Shown here: positions 19,031 to 26,308 of the stretch, piece after piece
Layout of the letters: every line of letters starts with the position of its first letter
How positions within the stretch are numbered: the first letter of the stretch is position 1
Assembly (NCBI GenBank): GCA_021776825.1
Contig: JAJFFG010000102.1
Span: forward strand, 1-54,411
Length of the DNA: 54,411 bases
Origin: Planctomycetota bacterium
GTDB lineage: Bacteria; Planctomycetota; JAJSAM01; JAJVHW01
Reading direction: 5' to 3'
Position numbers and translations under genes: made by a program
Notes under the pieces: generated by a model
Told to the model about the DNA's origin: nothing
Seen by the model: only the letters and a program-made list of their open reading frames with translations
Database searches by the model: none

Positions 19031-20403
19031 CGGGGACGCCGCACCTGCGACCGGGCCTGTTCCTCGTGGCCGTGGTGCTGACGCTCGTCGTCGGCTGCGG
19101 CAATGACGGCGGTCCCAGTCCCCAGGAGAGCGCCCAGAAGGGGAGAGAGATCTTCGACGGCACGGGGAACTGCACCCTCTGCCACACGGTGGACGGCGGC
19201 GGAGCGGACGGCGGCGGAGTGGACCGCCGCGGACCGGACCTGTCCAAGATCGGCGGCCTCGCCGCCGGCCGAGCCGAGCTGTTCGGGTTGAGCGGCGCGC
19301 ACGCCGGCTCGCGGTATCTCACCCGGTCGATCATCCGTCCGAGCGACGACGTTGTCGAGGGCCACAACCCCATGCCCGAGAGCTGGCTCCCGTCGGGCCT
19401 CAGCGACGACGACATCCGCGACCTGGTGGTCTACCTGCAGACGCTCGGCGGCGAACCGGATCCGACGACGATCGCCGTACCGCGGGCATGGACGGCCGCC
19501 AAGCGGCAGGACTACGGCCGGGAGCTCGAGCTCTTCGCGTTCGGCGATCCCCAGAAGGGCCAGGCGTTGTTCGCGGACCCGAAGGGCACCGCCGGTTGCA
19601 TCAAGTGCCACGCGATCGACGGCGTGGGGGAGGACGTCTGCCCCGACCTGTCTTCGGTGCGGCGCGTGCAGCGGCCGGGCTACCTGCTTCAGTCCATTCT
19701 CGATTCCAGCGCGTTCATCGTGCACGGCTACCAGCAGCTCATGATCTGGGACGATGCCGGTCTTCTCCACATGGGCCTGCCCACGGCCGAGGACGAGGAC
19801 ACCATCACGTTGGTGATCGATGATGACGGCAACACCGATGTCGTCAAGCGGGAGAGCATCGACGAGCAGCGTCCGTCCGACGTCTCGCGGATGCCGGGGA
19901 ACTTCGGTGAACTTCTCACAGCCGAGCAGGTGATGGACTTGGTCGCGTACCTGCTCCGGCACGACGAACTGGCCGCGAGTGACGGATCCGGAGTGACGGC
20001 GGCGGTGGGACCGGGAGCCGTCGAGACGGATCCCGCGGCCGGCCCGTCCTTCCACGTCTTCGACGCGGTGGCCAAGGACCGCGAACTCTACCGTATGGCG
20101 TTGGAGCACGGAGACCCGGTCGGCGGCCGCCGGCTCTACGCGCACTACTGCGTCATGTGCCACGGCGAAACCGGCACAGGCGACGGGTGGAACGCCGTGA
20201 ACCTGGAGACGAAGCCCGCCAACCACACGGACGATCGGCGCCTGTCGAAGACGGAGGACCGTCTCCTCCACGGCGTCGTGGCGCGCGGCGGGATGAACAC
20301 GGGTCGGTCCTTCCTGATGCCGCCGTGGGGCGGCACGTTTACCGATCGCGAACTCTGGGACCTCGTCGCCTACATCCGCACCCTGCACGCCGACGTGAAG
20401 TGA
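19027..20403 (+). CDS. Trihaem cytochrome c lipoprotein
   Basis: Lipid-anchored electron carrier of 458 residues. Lipobox LVVGC near residue 24. Three haem sites: CTLCH near residue 50, CIKCH in the middle and CVMCH near residue 378. The middle part resembles the haem-binding domain found at the ends of planctomycete PVC-type cytochromes (GYLLQSILDSSAFIVHGYQQ followed by a strand-rich region). The last domain has the Met-containing end (FLMPPWGGTFTDRELWDLVAYI) of a class-I cytochrome. It overlaps the octahaem gene by four bases. Eleven haems are therefore encoded in one operon. Likely role is membrane-anchored transfer between the octahaem protein and a partner; the partner is unknown. Confidence 0.88.
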   Translation: MTGTPHLRPGLFLVAVVLTLVVGCGNDGGPSPQESAQKGREIFDGTGNCTLCHTVDGGGADGGGVDRRGPDLSKIGGLAAGRAELFGLSGAHAGSRYLTRSIIRPSDDVVEGHNPMPESWLPSGLSDDDIRDLVVYLQTLGGEPDPTTIAVPRAWTAAKRQDYGRELELFAFGDPQKGQALFADPKGTAGCIKCHAIDGVGEDVCPDLSSVRRVQRPGYLLQSILDSSAFIVHGYQQLMIWDDAGLLHMGLPTAEDEDTITLVIDDDGNTDVVKRESIDEQRPSDVSRMPGNFGELLTAEQVMDLVAYLLRHDELAASDGSGVTAAVGPGAVETDPAAGPSFHVFDAVAKDRELYRMALEHGDPVGGRRLYAHYCVMCHGETGTGDGWNAVNLETKPANHTDDRRLSKTEDRLLHGVVARGGMNTGRSFLMPPWGGTFTDRELWDLVAYIRTLHADVK

Positions 20404-20410
20404 CCGGTGA

Positions 20411-20440
20411 CGCTGCGGCGAACATGCGCCGTCCGCAGCG
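20411..20440. terminator. Bidirectional hairpin between convergent genes
   Basis: CGCTGCGG and CCGCAGCG form an 8-bp perfect stem around a 14-base loop, in the 51 bases between the converging trihaem cytochrome and cupredoxin lipoprotein genes. Confidence 0.5.
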
Positions 20441-20454
20441 GCGTGCGATGCGGA

Positions 20455-21267
20455 CTAAGGCTTGAACGTGAACACGATGTCGCTGTCCTCACCGTCGGCG
20501 ACGGTCACCGTTTGCTTGAGGGTGCCGTGGGTCTCCTGCCAAGCGGAGATCGTGTACTCGCCAGGTGGCAACATCCCGAGATCGAACGTGCCGCCGTCGC
20601 CCGTCACGGCGAAGAAGGGGTGGTCCACGACGCCGACATAGGCAGACATCCACGAGTGGATGTCGCACTTCAACTTCACCATCACCTCGGGTTTCGTGAA
20701 CGACTTCGTCGTCGCGTCACCGTTCGGAGGCTGCGCGAGATTGAACACCTGGTTCCGGCGGGGCAAGGAGTGGATGTTGTGCGTCGTCGGGTCGCTGTTG
20801 CGAATCGTGAACGGCTGGCCCACGCGCACGCCTTGCACGTGCGGGGCGTACATGCAGCCCTTCTGATCGATGAGCGCGGGCGTGTCCGGTTCCGGGAAGC
20901 TCCATCCCTCGAGCCCACGGCGAATCCAGACGAACACATCGCGGATCGTTCCGTCCGCATTGAGCGCCACGGGCTGCGCACGCACCTCGCCCGGGTGCGC
21001 AGCCGCGCACGCGTCATCGCTGTTCATGCTGATCACCGGCCCCTGCTCGGGGTCTCCGTCGAACCGCACGACGCCCCGGATCGTCGCCGTCCCTGCCGCG
21101 GCATCCCACGGCGTGGTCTTGCCGGCGCTGTCCGCGCTGCCGGTCGCTGACGGCGGCGAGCTCGGGCGCGTTGGGGGCTGCGCCGGCGCGGGCGCAGATC
21201 CGTCTCCGCACCCGAGCGGCAGGGTCAGCAGGAGACTCCAGGCGAGGACGTGAGGGAGACTTCTCAT
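20455..21267 (-). CDS. Cupredoxin-like lipoprotein
   Basis: Lipid-anchored blue-copper-like protein of 270 residues. Lipobox LPLGC puts the lipidated Cys at residue 20, followed by a Pro/Ser-rich tether. Likely copper ligands are His163 or His166 (TTHNIHS), Cys201, His204 and Met207 (KCDIHSWM). The tail carries the PEGA-like phrase LPPGEYTISAWQETHG, as in the paralogue at 4106. An N-terminal extension with extra Cys and Met (SDDACAAAHPGE, KGCMYAPHVQG) is unlike the paralogue. The ATG at 21267 is chosen for its lipoprotein signal. It converges on the cytochrome operon, and proximity suggests it exchanges electrons with it. This is inference. Confidence 0.8.
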   Translation of the reverse strand: MRSLPHVLAWSLLLTLPLGCGDGSAPAPAQPPTRPSSPPSATGSADSAGKTTPWDAAAGTATIRGVVRFDGDPEQGPVISMNSDDACAAAHPGEVRAQPVALNADGTIRDVFVWIRRGLEGWSFPEPDTPALIDQKGCMYAPHVQGVRVGQPFTIRNSDPTTHNIHSLPRRNQVFNLAQPPNGDATTKSFTKPEVMVKLKCDIHSWMSAYVGVVDHPFFAVTGDGGTFDLGMLPPGEYTISAWQETHGTLKQTVTVADGEDSDIVFTFKP

Positions 21268-21488
21268 CTTGGACCTTTCGTACGGGCCGGGAGTTCTGCC
21301 CGGCGCGATCGAACATCGACTGAGACTCGGTGGGTCAAGTGCCGTAACCAACGGCGTCCCGCAGGCCTTCCGCGCGGCGTCGACGAAGAAGCCGCCTCGC
21401 TGTGCTGGAGTGCTGCGTCCGTGATCAGGCTCCCACCGTCGCAGGGGCGGGTCGGTGAGCCATCGCGGGAAGTCGGAGGATCCGGCGC

Positions 21489-23156
21489 TCAGAACTGCGC
21501 GGCGGAGGCGCCGTCCCAGAGTCGGTTCCAGCCCTCCGGTGCGGTGCCCGCCCGGAGCGCGTTCCGTTCGAGCTCCGGGTAGATCTCCGCGTAGCTCCGG
21601 ACGTCTCCCTCGCCGACGCGTCTGAAGATGTGTCGACGCCCGATCGCAGTCGGATCGTCGAGGCCGGCAGCGGCGAGAAGCGTGTAGACGCTCTCGACGG
21701 TGCGGGCGTGGAAGTTCGCCACGCGGTCCGCCTTCGTGCCGGGGTCGAGTCCCCGGGCAAGTGCGGGGTTCTGGGTGGCAACCCCGACCGGGCACAGATC
21801 CGTGTTGCACTTGAGCGCTTGGATGCAGCCGACGGCGAACATCATGCCACGGGCGGAGTTGCAGACGTCGGCGCCGAGCGCGAGTCGCGACACGACGTGG
21901 AACCCGGTCAGGATCTTGCCCGCAACGATGATCCGGATGCGCTCGCGTAGCCCGGACCCCACAAGAGCGTCGTCGACGAATGACAGACCGACCGCGAGCG
22001 GCGCTCCGACGGAGTTCGAGAACTCCAGGGGCGCGGCGCCGGTGCCGCCCTCTCCGCCATCCACTGTGATGAAGTCCGGTGTGATGCCCGTCTCGACCAT
22101 CGCCTTGCAGACGGAGAGGAACTCGCGCCGCGAGCCGACACAGAGCTTGAAGCCCACCGGCTTGCCGCCTGAGAGTCGCCGCAGCTCGGCGATGAACTGC
22201 ACCATCTCGAGCGGGCTGGAGAAGGCGCTGTGCGCGGGCGGCGAGATGATGTCCTGCCCGAGCGGGACGCCGCGGAGCGCGGCGATCTCCGGCGTCACCT
22301 TCCGCGCCGGCAGGATACCGCCGTGGCCCGGCTTGGCCCCTTGCGACAGCTTGATCTCGATCATCTTGACGGTCTCGCCGCGCGCCGTCTGCGCGAAGCG
22401 CTCCGGGCAGAACTCTCCGGCCAGCGTGCGACACCCGAAGTACCCAGTACCGATCTGCCAGACGAGATCGCCGCCGTGCTCGAGGTGGTATTCGCTGAGC
22501 CCGCCTTCGCCCGTGTTGTGCGAGAACCCGCCGAGCTTCGCGCCTCGATTGAGCGCGCGGATCGCGTTCGCGCTGAGCGAGCCGAAGCTCATCGCCGAGA
22601 CGTTCAGGATGGAGGAGGCGTACGGTCGCGTCGCGCCGCTCCCGCCGATGAGGACGCGCGTCTCTCGATTCGTCGGCGCGCGTGCGGAGAGCGAGTGGCT
22701 CAGCCACTCGTAGCCGATCGCGGCGACGTCGCGCCGTGTCCCGAACGGAAGTGTATCGAGCTCGTTCTTGGCCCGCTGGTAGACGACCGCGCGCTTCTCG
22801 CGACTGATCGGGTTCTCCTCCGACTCGGACTCCACGAAGTACTGGTAGAGCTCGGGACGCAGGCTCTCCAGAAGGTAGCGCAGGTGCCCGATGACCGGGA
22901 AGTTGCGCTGGATCGCGTGCTCGCGCTGCGTGATGTCGCGCACGCCGACCACGAGGAACGGCACCGCCACGAGCAGACCCAGCAGCGCCCACGGGCTGAG
23001 AAACGCCAGTCCGGTCGTCAGGGCGAGAAGTCCTGCAGCAACGATGCCGAAGACGCTTCGCGACCATCGCTCGATCACGGCGGGGACCCGCGCCGCGTGC
23101 CCTCCTGACGTCCGACCGTGGGCCTTCACGTCGCAAGCCTGCCTGGCGCACACCAC
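21489..23156 (-). CDS. FMN/Fe-S glutamate-synthase-like membrane protein
   Basis: About 555 residues. Near the N-terminus a hydrophobic hairpin (VAAGLLALTTGLAFL, ALLGLLVAVPFLVV) anchors it in the membrane. The rest is the FMN-binding barrel of the glutamate synthase large subunit: AMSFGSLSANAIRALNRGA, GEGGLSEYHLEHGGDL, QGAKPGHGGILPA, TVDGGEGGTGAAP, and the [3Fe-4S] cysteines in GCIQALKCNTDLC (C-x5-C-x4-C). No glutaminase domain is present, so it belongs to the stand-alone FMN-binding glutamate-synthase family found widely in bacteria, whose substrate is often unknown. The start is uncertain: a GTG about 80 bases inside, after an AGGAGGG sequence, is an alternative. It reads away from the first selenoprotein gene across a 342-base gap. 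Confidence 0.85.
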   Translation of the reverse strand: MVCARQACDVKAHGRTSGGHAARVPAVIERWSRSVFGIVAAGLLALTTGLAFLSPWALLGLLVAVPFLVVGVRDITQREHAIQRNFPVIGHLRYLLESLRPELYQYFVESESEENPISREKRAVVYQRAKNELDTLPFGTRRDVAAIGYEWLSHSLSARAPTNRETRVLIGGSGATRPYASSILNVSAMSFGSLSANAIRALNRGAKLGGFSHNTGEGGLSEYHLEHGGDLVWQIGTGYFGCRTLAGEFCPERFAQTARGETVKMIEIKLSQGAKPGHGGILPARKVTPEIAALRGVPLGQDIISPPAHSAFSSPLEMVQFIAELRRLSGGKPVGFKLCVGSRREFLSVCKAMVETGITPDFITVDGGEGGTGAAPLEFSNSVGAPLAVGLSFVDDALVGSGLRERIRIIVAGKILTGFHVVSRLALGADVCNSARGMMFAVGCIQALKCNTDLCPVGVATQNPALARGLDPGTKADRVANFHARTVESVYTLLAAAGLDDPTAIGRRHIFRRVGEGDVRSYAEIYPELERNALRAGTAPEGWNRLWDGASAAQF

Positions 23157-23498
23157 GGGCCAGCGTCCCCGCTAACGGTCACCGCGGGTTCCGACAGCGC
23201 GAGGCTCGCCCACGATCCGAAGTCGACGCCGAGTGTCGCGTTCGTCATCCTCGTCCTCTCTCAGCGGTCGCCACCCGCGCACCTCACCGCACTTGGTCCA
23301 GAACGGGCCGCCTGAGCATCCGCCGGGGAACTGTCGTGTGCTTCGGCGTGCTAACAACGGGCTGCCGACAACCCTTCCCGCGCCTTGCCCCGAGCTGTCC
23401 AATGCTCGACCCCGACAGATCGAGGCGGGAACACACGCGCGATGGCGCGTGTTCCCCAGCGAGAGCCATCACCATCGGTGGCCGCCGGGAGGACTCAC
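23157..23498. other. Leader region of first selenoprotein gene
   Basis: This 342-base divergent gap contains no supported gene. Its right end holds the hairpin at 23427-23456 that is shared with the other selenoprotein gene, and a GGGAGGA ribosome binding site. Confidence 0.5.
23427..23456 (+). promoter_or_regulatory. Leader hairpin shared by both selenoprotein genes (copy 1)
   Basis: Arms GGGAACAC and GTGTTCCC enclose an inner GCGC-GATG-GCGC stem, with a two-base AC bulge on the left. Total 12 base pairs. It ends 42 bases before the ATG at 23499. A matching element (26238-26268) lies at the same distance before the second selenoprotein gene, and both start with GCGGGAACACA. Confidence 0.6.
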
Positions 23499-24380
23499 AT
23501 GTCACGCGCTGCCGTCGTCGCCGTCACACTGATCGGATCGCTGACGCTCGGGTCGTTCGTCGGCTCCGGAGCAGCCGACGGCCAGGAGCGCCGCCGCTCC
23601 GTGCTACTCGGCGTCGTGGCCGTAGAGCACGTCAAGAAGGCCGACACGACCGTCGTGATCGCCGATGTCCTGCCGGACACGGCCGCAGCGGCCGCGCGGC
23701 TGCGCGCCGGCGACGAGTTGCTCGAGATCGCGGGAGAGAAGATCTCGAAGGCGGACGATGTCACGCGGGCGCTGATCGCGGCCGAGCCCGGGAGCGCACT
23801 CGAGATCGTCGTTCGCCGTGACGGGAAGAAGACGACGATCGAGGCGAAGCCCACGGATCGGGCGAAGTTCACAGGAGACTCTCTGCGGCCCCGTCGGCGC
23901 GGCGAGACCGGCTTCGAAGCACCGGATTGGCACGTCTATGCATGGGACAACGTAACCGAGGGAGAGACGGCGCCGACGCGCGCGACCACGGCCGGGAAGG
24001 TCGTGGCGTTTCACTGCTTCCAGAGTTGGTGACCAGGCTGCAAGACACGGGGGTTCCCCGTGCACAAGGCGCTCGAGGATCACTACGCCGAAGATGACGA
24101 CGTCGTCCTGTTCCACGTGCAGACGGTGTTCGAAGGCGCCAGCTCGAACACTCCGGAGCGAGGGCCACGTGAGGCGAAGTCGCACGGCATCACGGCGCCG
24201 GTGGGATACGACGCCCGCGTCGACGGCTCGCGGGTGAGCGAGATCATGCACCGTTACGGCACCGGCGGCACGCCGTGGACGATCGTGATCGACAAGAAGG
24301 GCATCGTCCGCTTCAGCGGTTTCACAGCCGAGCGCGCCGAGACGCTCATCACGCTGATCGACAAGCTTCGCGAAGAGTAG
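23499..24380 (+). CDS. Selenoprotein: PDZ plus thioredoxin-like domain, UGA=Sec
   Basis: Exported redox protein of 293 residues if the UGA at 24030-24032 is read as selenocysteine (residue 178). A signal peptide (AAVVAVTLIGSLTLGSFVGSG) is followed by a PDZ domain (about residues 33-110, VLPDTAAAAARLRAGDELLEI) and a TlpA/redoxin-type thioredoxin domain. The Sec stands at the first Cys of the CxxC active site: FHCFQSW-U-PGCK. Downstream the same frame stays open and completes the domain, including the cis-Pro loop GGTPWTIVIDKKG. A SECIS-like hairpin starts 13 bases after the UGA. ATG at 23499 has GGGAGGA five bases upstream. Conventional reading would give a short protein ending just before the active site and an orphan half-domain. 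Substrate is unknown; a reductive role on envelope thiols or peroxides is likely. Confidence 0.87.
24046..24062 (+). promoter_or_regulatory. SECIS-like hairpin (first selenoprotein)
   Basis: A perfect 7-bp stem CACGGGG / CCCCGTG with loop GTT (GUU in RNA) starts 13 bases after the in-frame UGA. Bacterial SECIS elements sit directly downstream of UGA and present a G followed by U in the apical loop for SelB. Confidence 0.7.
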
Positions 24381-24396
24381 TCCGGCACGCTGGGAG

Positions 24397-24933
24397 TCAC
24401 GAACGAGGTCGCATCACCCTCTGAATGAGGGCGCCCGTGGGCAGCGGGATCAGCCAGGCTGCCACCGAGACCAGAATCCGCCGCCCGTCGCCCGTCAGGT
24501 GATCCAGTGACTCTGTGTCGATGAGCAGGATCGCCACCGACGCCATGTCCACGATGCCGTGGTAGTCGTTCTCGCTGCGGTGAATGCGATCCAGGGCGCC
24601 GGTTTGCTCACACCGCAGGCTGCCGCGCGCGTGGCGCCGCCGGTCGACTTCCGTCGTACACACGAGTTTGGGAACGGGCGCTGGTGCACCGTTCTCGATC
24701 GCCACCATGGTCACGTAGCAGCTGTTCGTGTGGCGGGCCTCACCGCCGCGGACGTCTTGTGCCTCGACGCGGACTCCGATCTCCATCGACGTTCGACCGA
24801 CGTAGTTCACGCTGGCCCGCATCGTCAGCAGATCCCCGACCCGCACCGGGACCTTGAACGTGACGCGATCCACGGAAACGGTGACGCAGTAGCTCTGGGA
24901 GTACCGGAAGCGACGCGATCCGGTCTTCGTCAT
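24397..24933 (-). CDS. Acyl-CoA thioesterase-like protein, N-terminally short
   Basis: About 178 residues. The middle matches the hotdog acyl-CoA thioesterase family (4HBT, YciA/BACH type): VDRVTFKVPVRVGDLLTMRASVNYVGRTSMEIGVRVEAQD in parts, then RHTNSCYVTMVAI. The usual first 40-50 residues, which hold the GGxIMxWMD hotdog helix and catalytic Asp, are missing because the frame starts at MTKTGSRRFRYS. The C-terminal third (MASVAILLIDTESLDHL ... VSVAAWLIPLPTGALI) is unlike the family and hydrophobic. It lies 23 bases after the phosphate permease gene on the same strand. It may be a decayed or rearranged gene rather than an active enzyme. Confidence 0.5.
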   Translation of the reverse strand: MTKTGSRRFRYSQSYCVTVSVDRVTFKVPVRVGDLLTMRASVNYVGRTSMEIGVRVEAQDVRGGEARHTNSCYVTMVAIENGAPAPVPKLVCTTEVDRRRHARGSLRCEQTGALDRIHRSENDYHGIVDMASVAILLIDTESLDHLTGDGRRILVSVAAWLIPLPTGALIQRVMRPRS

Positions 24934-24956
24934 CGACTCCGCGCTGAGCGACGTCG

Positions 24957-26105
24957 TCAGCTGATCCGAGACGTCACAACGTACGCGAGCGCGCCGAGAG
25001 CGGCTGCGAGCGGGAGGGTCGTCACCCATGCCGCCAGGATCGTGGTCACCGTCCGCCAGCGGACCGAGGCGGTCGAGAGACCGATCCCGAATAGGCCACC
25101 GGTGGTCACGTGCGTCGTCGAGACGGGCATTCCGAAGCGCGATGCGACGAGTACGAGCAACGCGGTCGTCCCGTTGGCGACGAACCCCTGACCCGCGCTG
25201 AGCGGCGTGATCTTGTGCGACATCGTCTCGGCGACCTTGCGCGCGCCGAGCAGGCCGCCCACCGCCATCGCGGAGCCGATCACGACGAGCCCCGTCTCGG
25301 CGCTGAGGAGTCTCGCGGCGACCAGGAGGGCGAAGATCTTCGGTGCGTCGTTCAGTCCACGTGCAAAGGACACCGCGCCCGCCGACAGGAAGTGCAGTGC
25401 GTCGAGCACGGACTGTGCGGAGACGCCGACCACGCGGTTGCCGTAGCGTTCGGCGCACGCGTGCGTCGAGTCGAACGCAGTCGTCATCGCCACGTTGGCG
25501 ACGGCTGCGACGGCCGGGTACCGGCTGCCGGTCGGCGGAGGGCCGGTGACCGAGTGTGCCCGAGCGATGGGGCGCAACTCCGTCCCCACACATGCGCAGG
25601 TCTCGCTCTCGACGCCGAACGCGCGGCGCGCCCTGCGCGCTGCCGGATACACGACTGCGGCCATCGCCGCTGCGGCCACCGGGCTGACGAGGAGTGGCAG
25701 CACGATGCTCTTGCCAAGCACGGATACGTCCATCGTGGATCCCGCAGCCACCCACCCTGCGCCGAGGAGCCCGCCGGTGAGCGCGTGCGTCGTCGAGACC
25801 GGGAGCCCGAAGCGCGTCGCCGCAAGCAGCGTGAGCGCGGCCCCGAGGGCGACGGCGGTCACGAACGCCGGACTCGCCGCAACGACGTCGGGGACGAGCC
25901 CCTTCCCGGAGAAGACCTCGACCAGCCTGCCTGCCAACGCGACGGCGAGGAGCGATCCAGCGAGCGTGGTCGCCGTAGCCCAGGCGAGCGCCCGGCCATA
26001 CGTCGTGGTCCCCGAGCCGTAGAGCGTCGCGACACCTTTGAAGTTGTCGTTGCTGCCGTTGGTGCAGGCGAGCGCCACCACGGCGAGGAGGGCAAGGAGA
26101 CTCAT
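24957..26105 (-). CDS. Inorganic phosphate permease (PiT family)
   Basis: Integral membrane transporter of 382 residues, cation-phosphate symporter family. It has the two inverted-repeat halves expected: GSNDNFKGVA and RFGLPVSTTHALTGGLLGAG in the first, GLNDAPKI and RFGMPVSTTHVTTGGLFGIG in the second, with about ten hydrophobic segments and a basic cytoplasmic loop in between (AARRARRAFGVE). ATG at 26105 begins directly with the first membrane segment (MSLLALLAVVALACTNGSND). It reads away from the second selenoprotein gene, sharing a 203-base divergent promoter region with it. The permease may carry phosphate or a similar oxyanion. Uptake of selenite by PiT-type permeases has been reported in other bacteria, but here that link is only a guess from position. 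Confidence 0.9.
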   Translation of the reverse strand: MSLLALLAVVALACTNGSNDNFKGVATLYGSGTTTYGRALAWATATTLAGSLLAVALAGRLVEVFSGKGLVPDVVAASPAFVTAVALGAALTLLAATRFGLPVSTTHALTGGLLGAGWVAAGSTMDVSVLGKSIVLPLLVSPVAAAAMAAVVYPAARRARRAFGVESETCACVGTELRPIARAHSVTGPPPTGSRYPAVAAVANVAMTTAFDSTHACAERYGNRVVGVSAQSVLDALHFLSAGAVSFARGLNDAPKIFALLVAARLLSAETGLVVIGSAMAVGGLLGARKVAETMSHKITPLSAGQGFVANGTTALLVLVASRFGMPVSTTHVTTGGLFGIGLSTASVRWRTVTTILAAWVTTLPLAAALGALAYVVTSRIS

Positions 26106-26237
26106 GAGACCACCCGGTTCGAAGCCATCGTGCTGCGAACCGTCGAGGGGGCGCGACCCTTCCGGGAATCGCGGCACTCCGCTGTCCCCGTACACGGAAG
26201 TGCATCTCCTCGCTTCTCGCGGCGCACGGCGCACGGC

Positions 26238-26268
26238 GGGAACACAGTGCGTGCGTCCTGTGTTTCCC
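26238..26268 (+). promoter_or_regulatory. Leader hairpin shared by both selenoprotein genes (copy 2)
   Basis: Arms GGGAACACAG and CTGTGTTTCCC pair with one unpaired T, around a ten-base loop. It ends 40 bases before the ATG at 26309. It could also act on the divergent phosphate permease gene. Compare copy 1 at 23427-23456. Confidence 0.6.
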
Positions 26269-26308
26269 TGCATCGGAGCGGCCGAATGCGCCGTCGGAGG
26301 TAACCCAG

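Noticed and set aside
23926..23942. TTGGCACG...TGCA as a sigma-54 promoter inside the first selenoprotein gene
   Set aside because: Spacing and the -12 element do not fit (TATGCA in place of TTGC at the right position), and it lies in conserved coding sequence.
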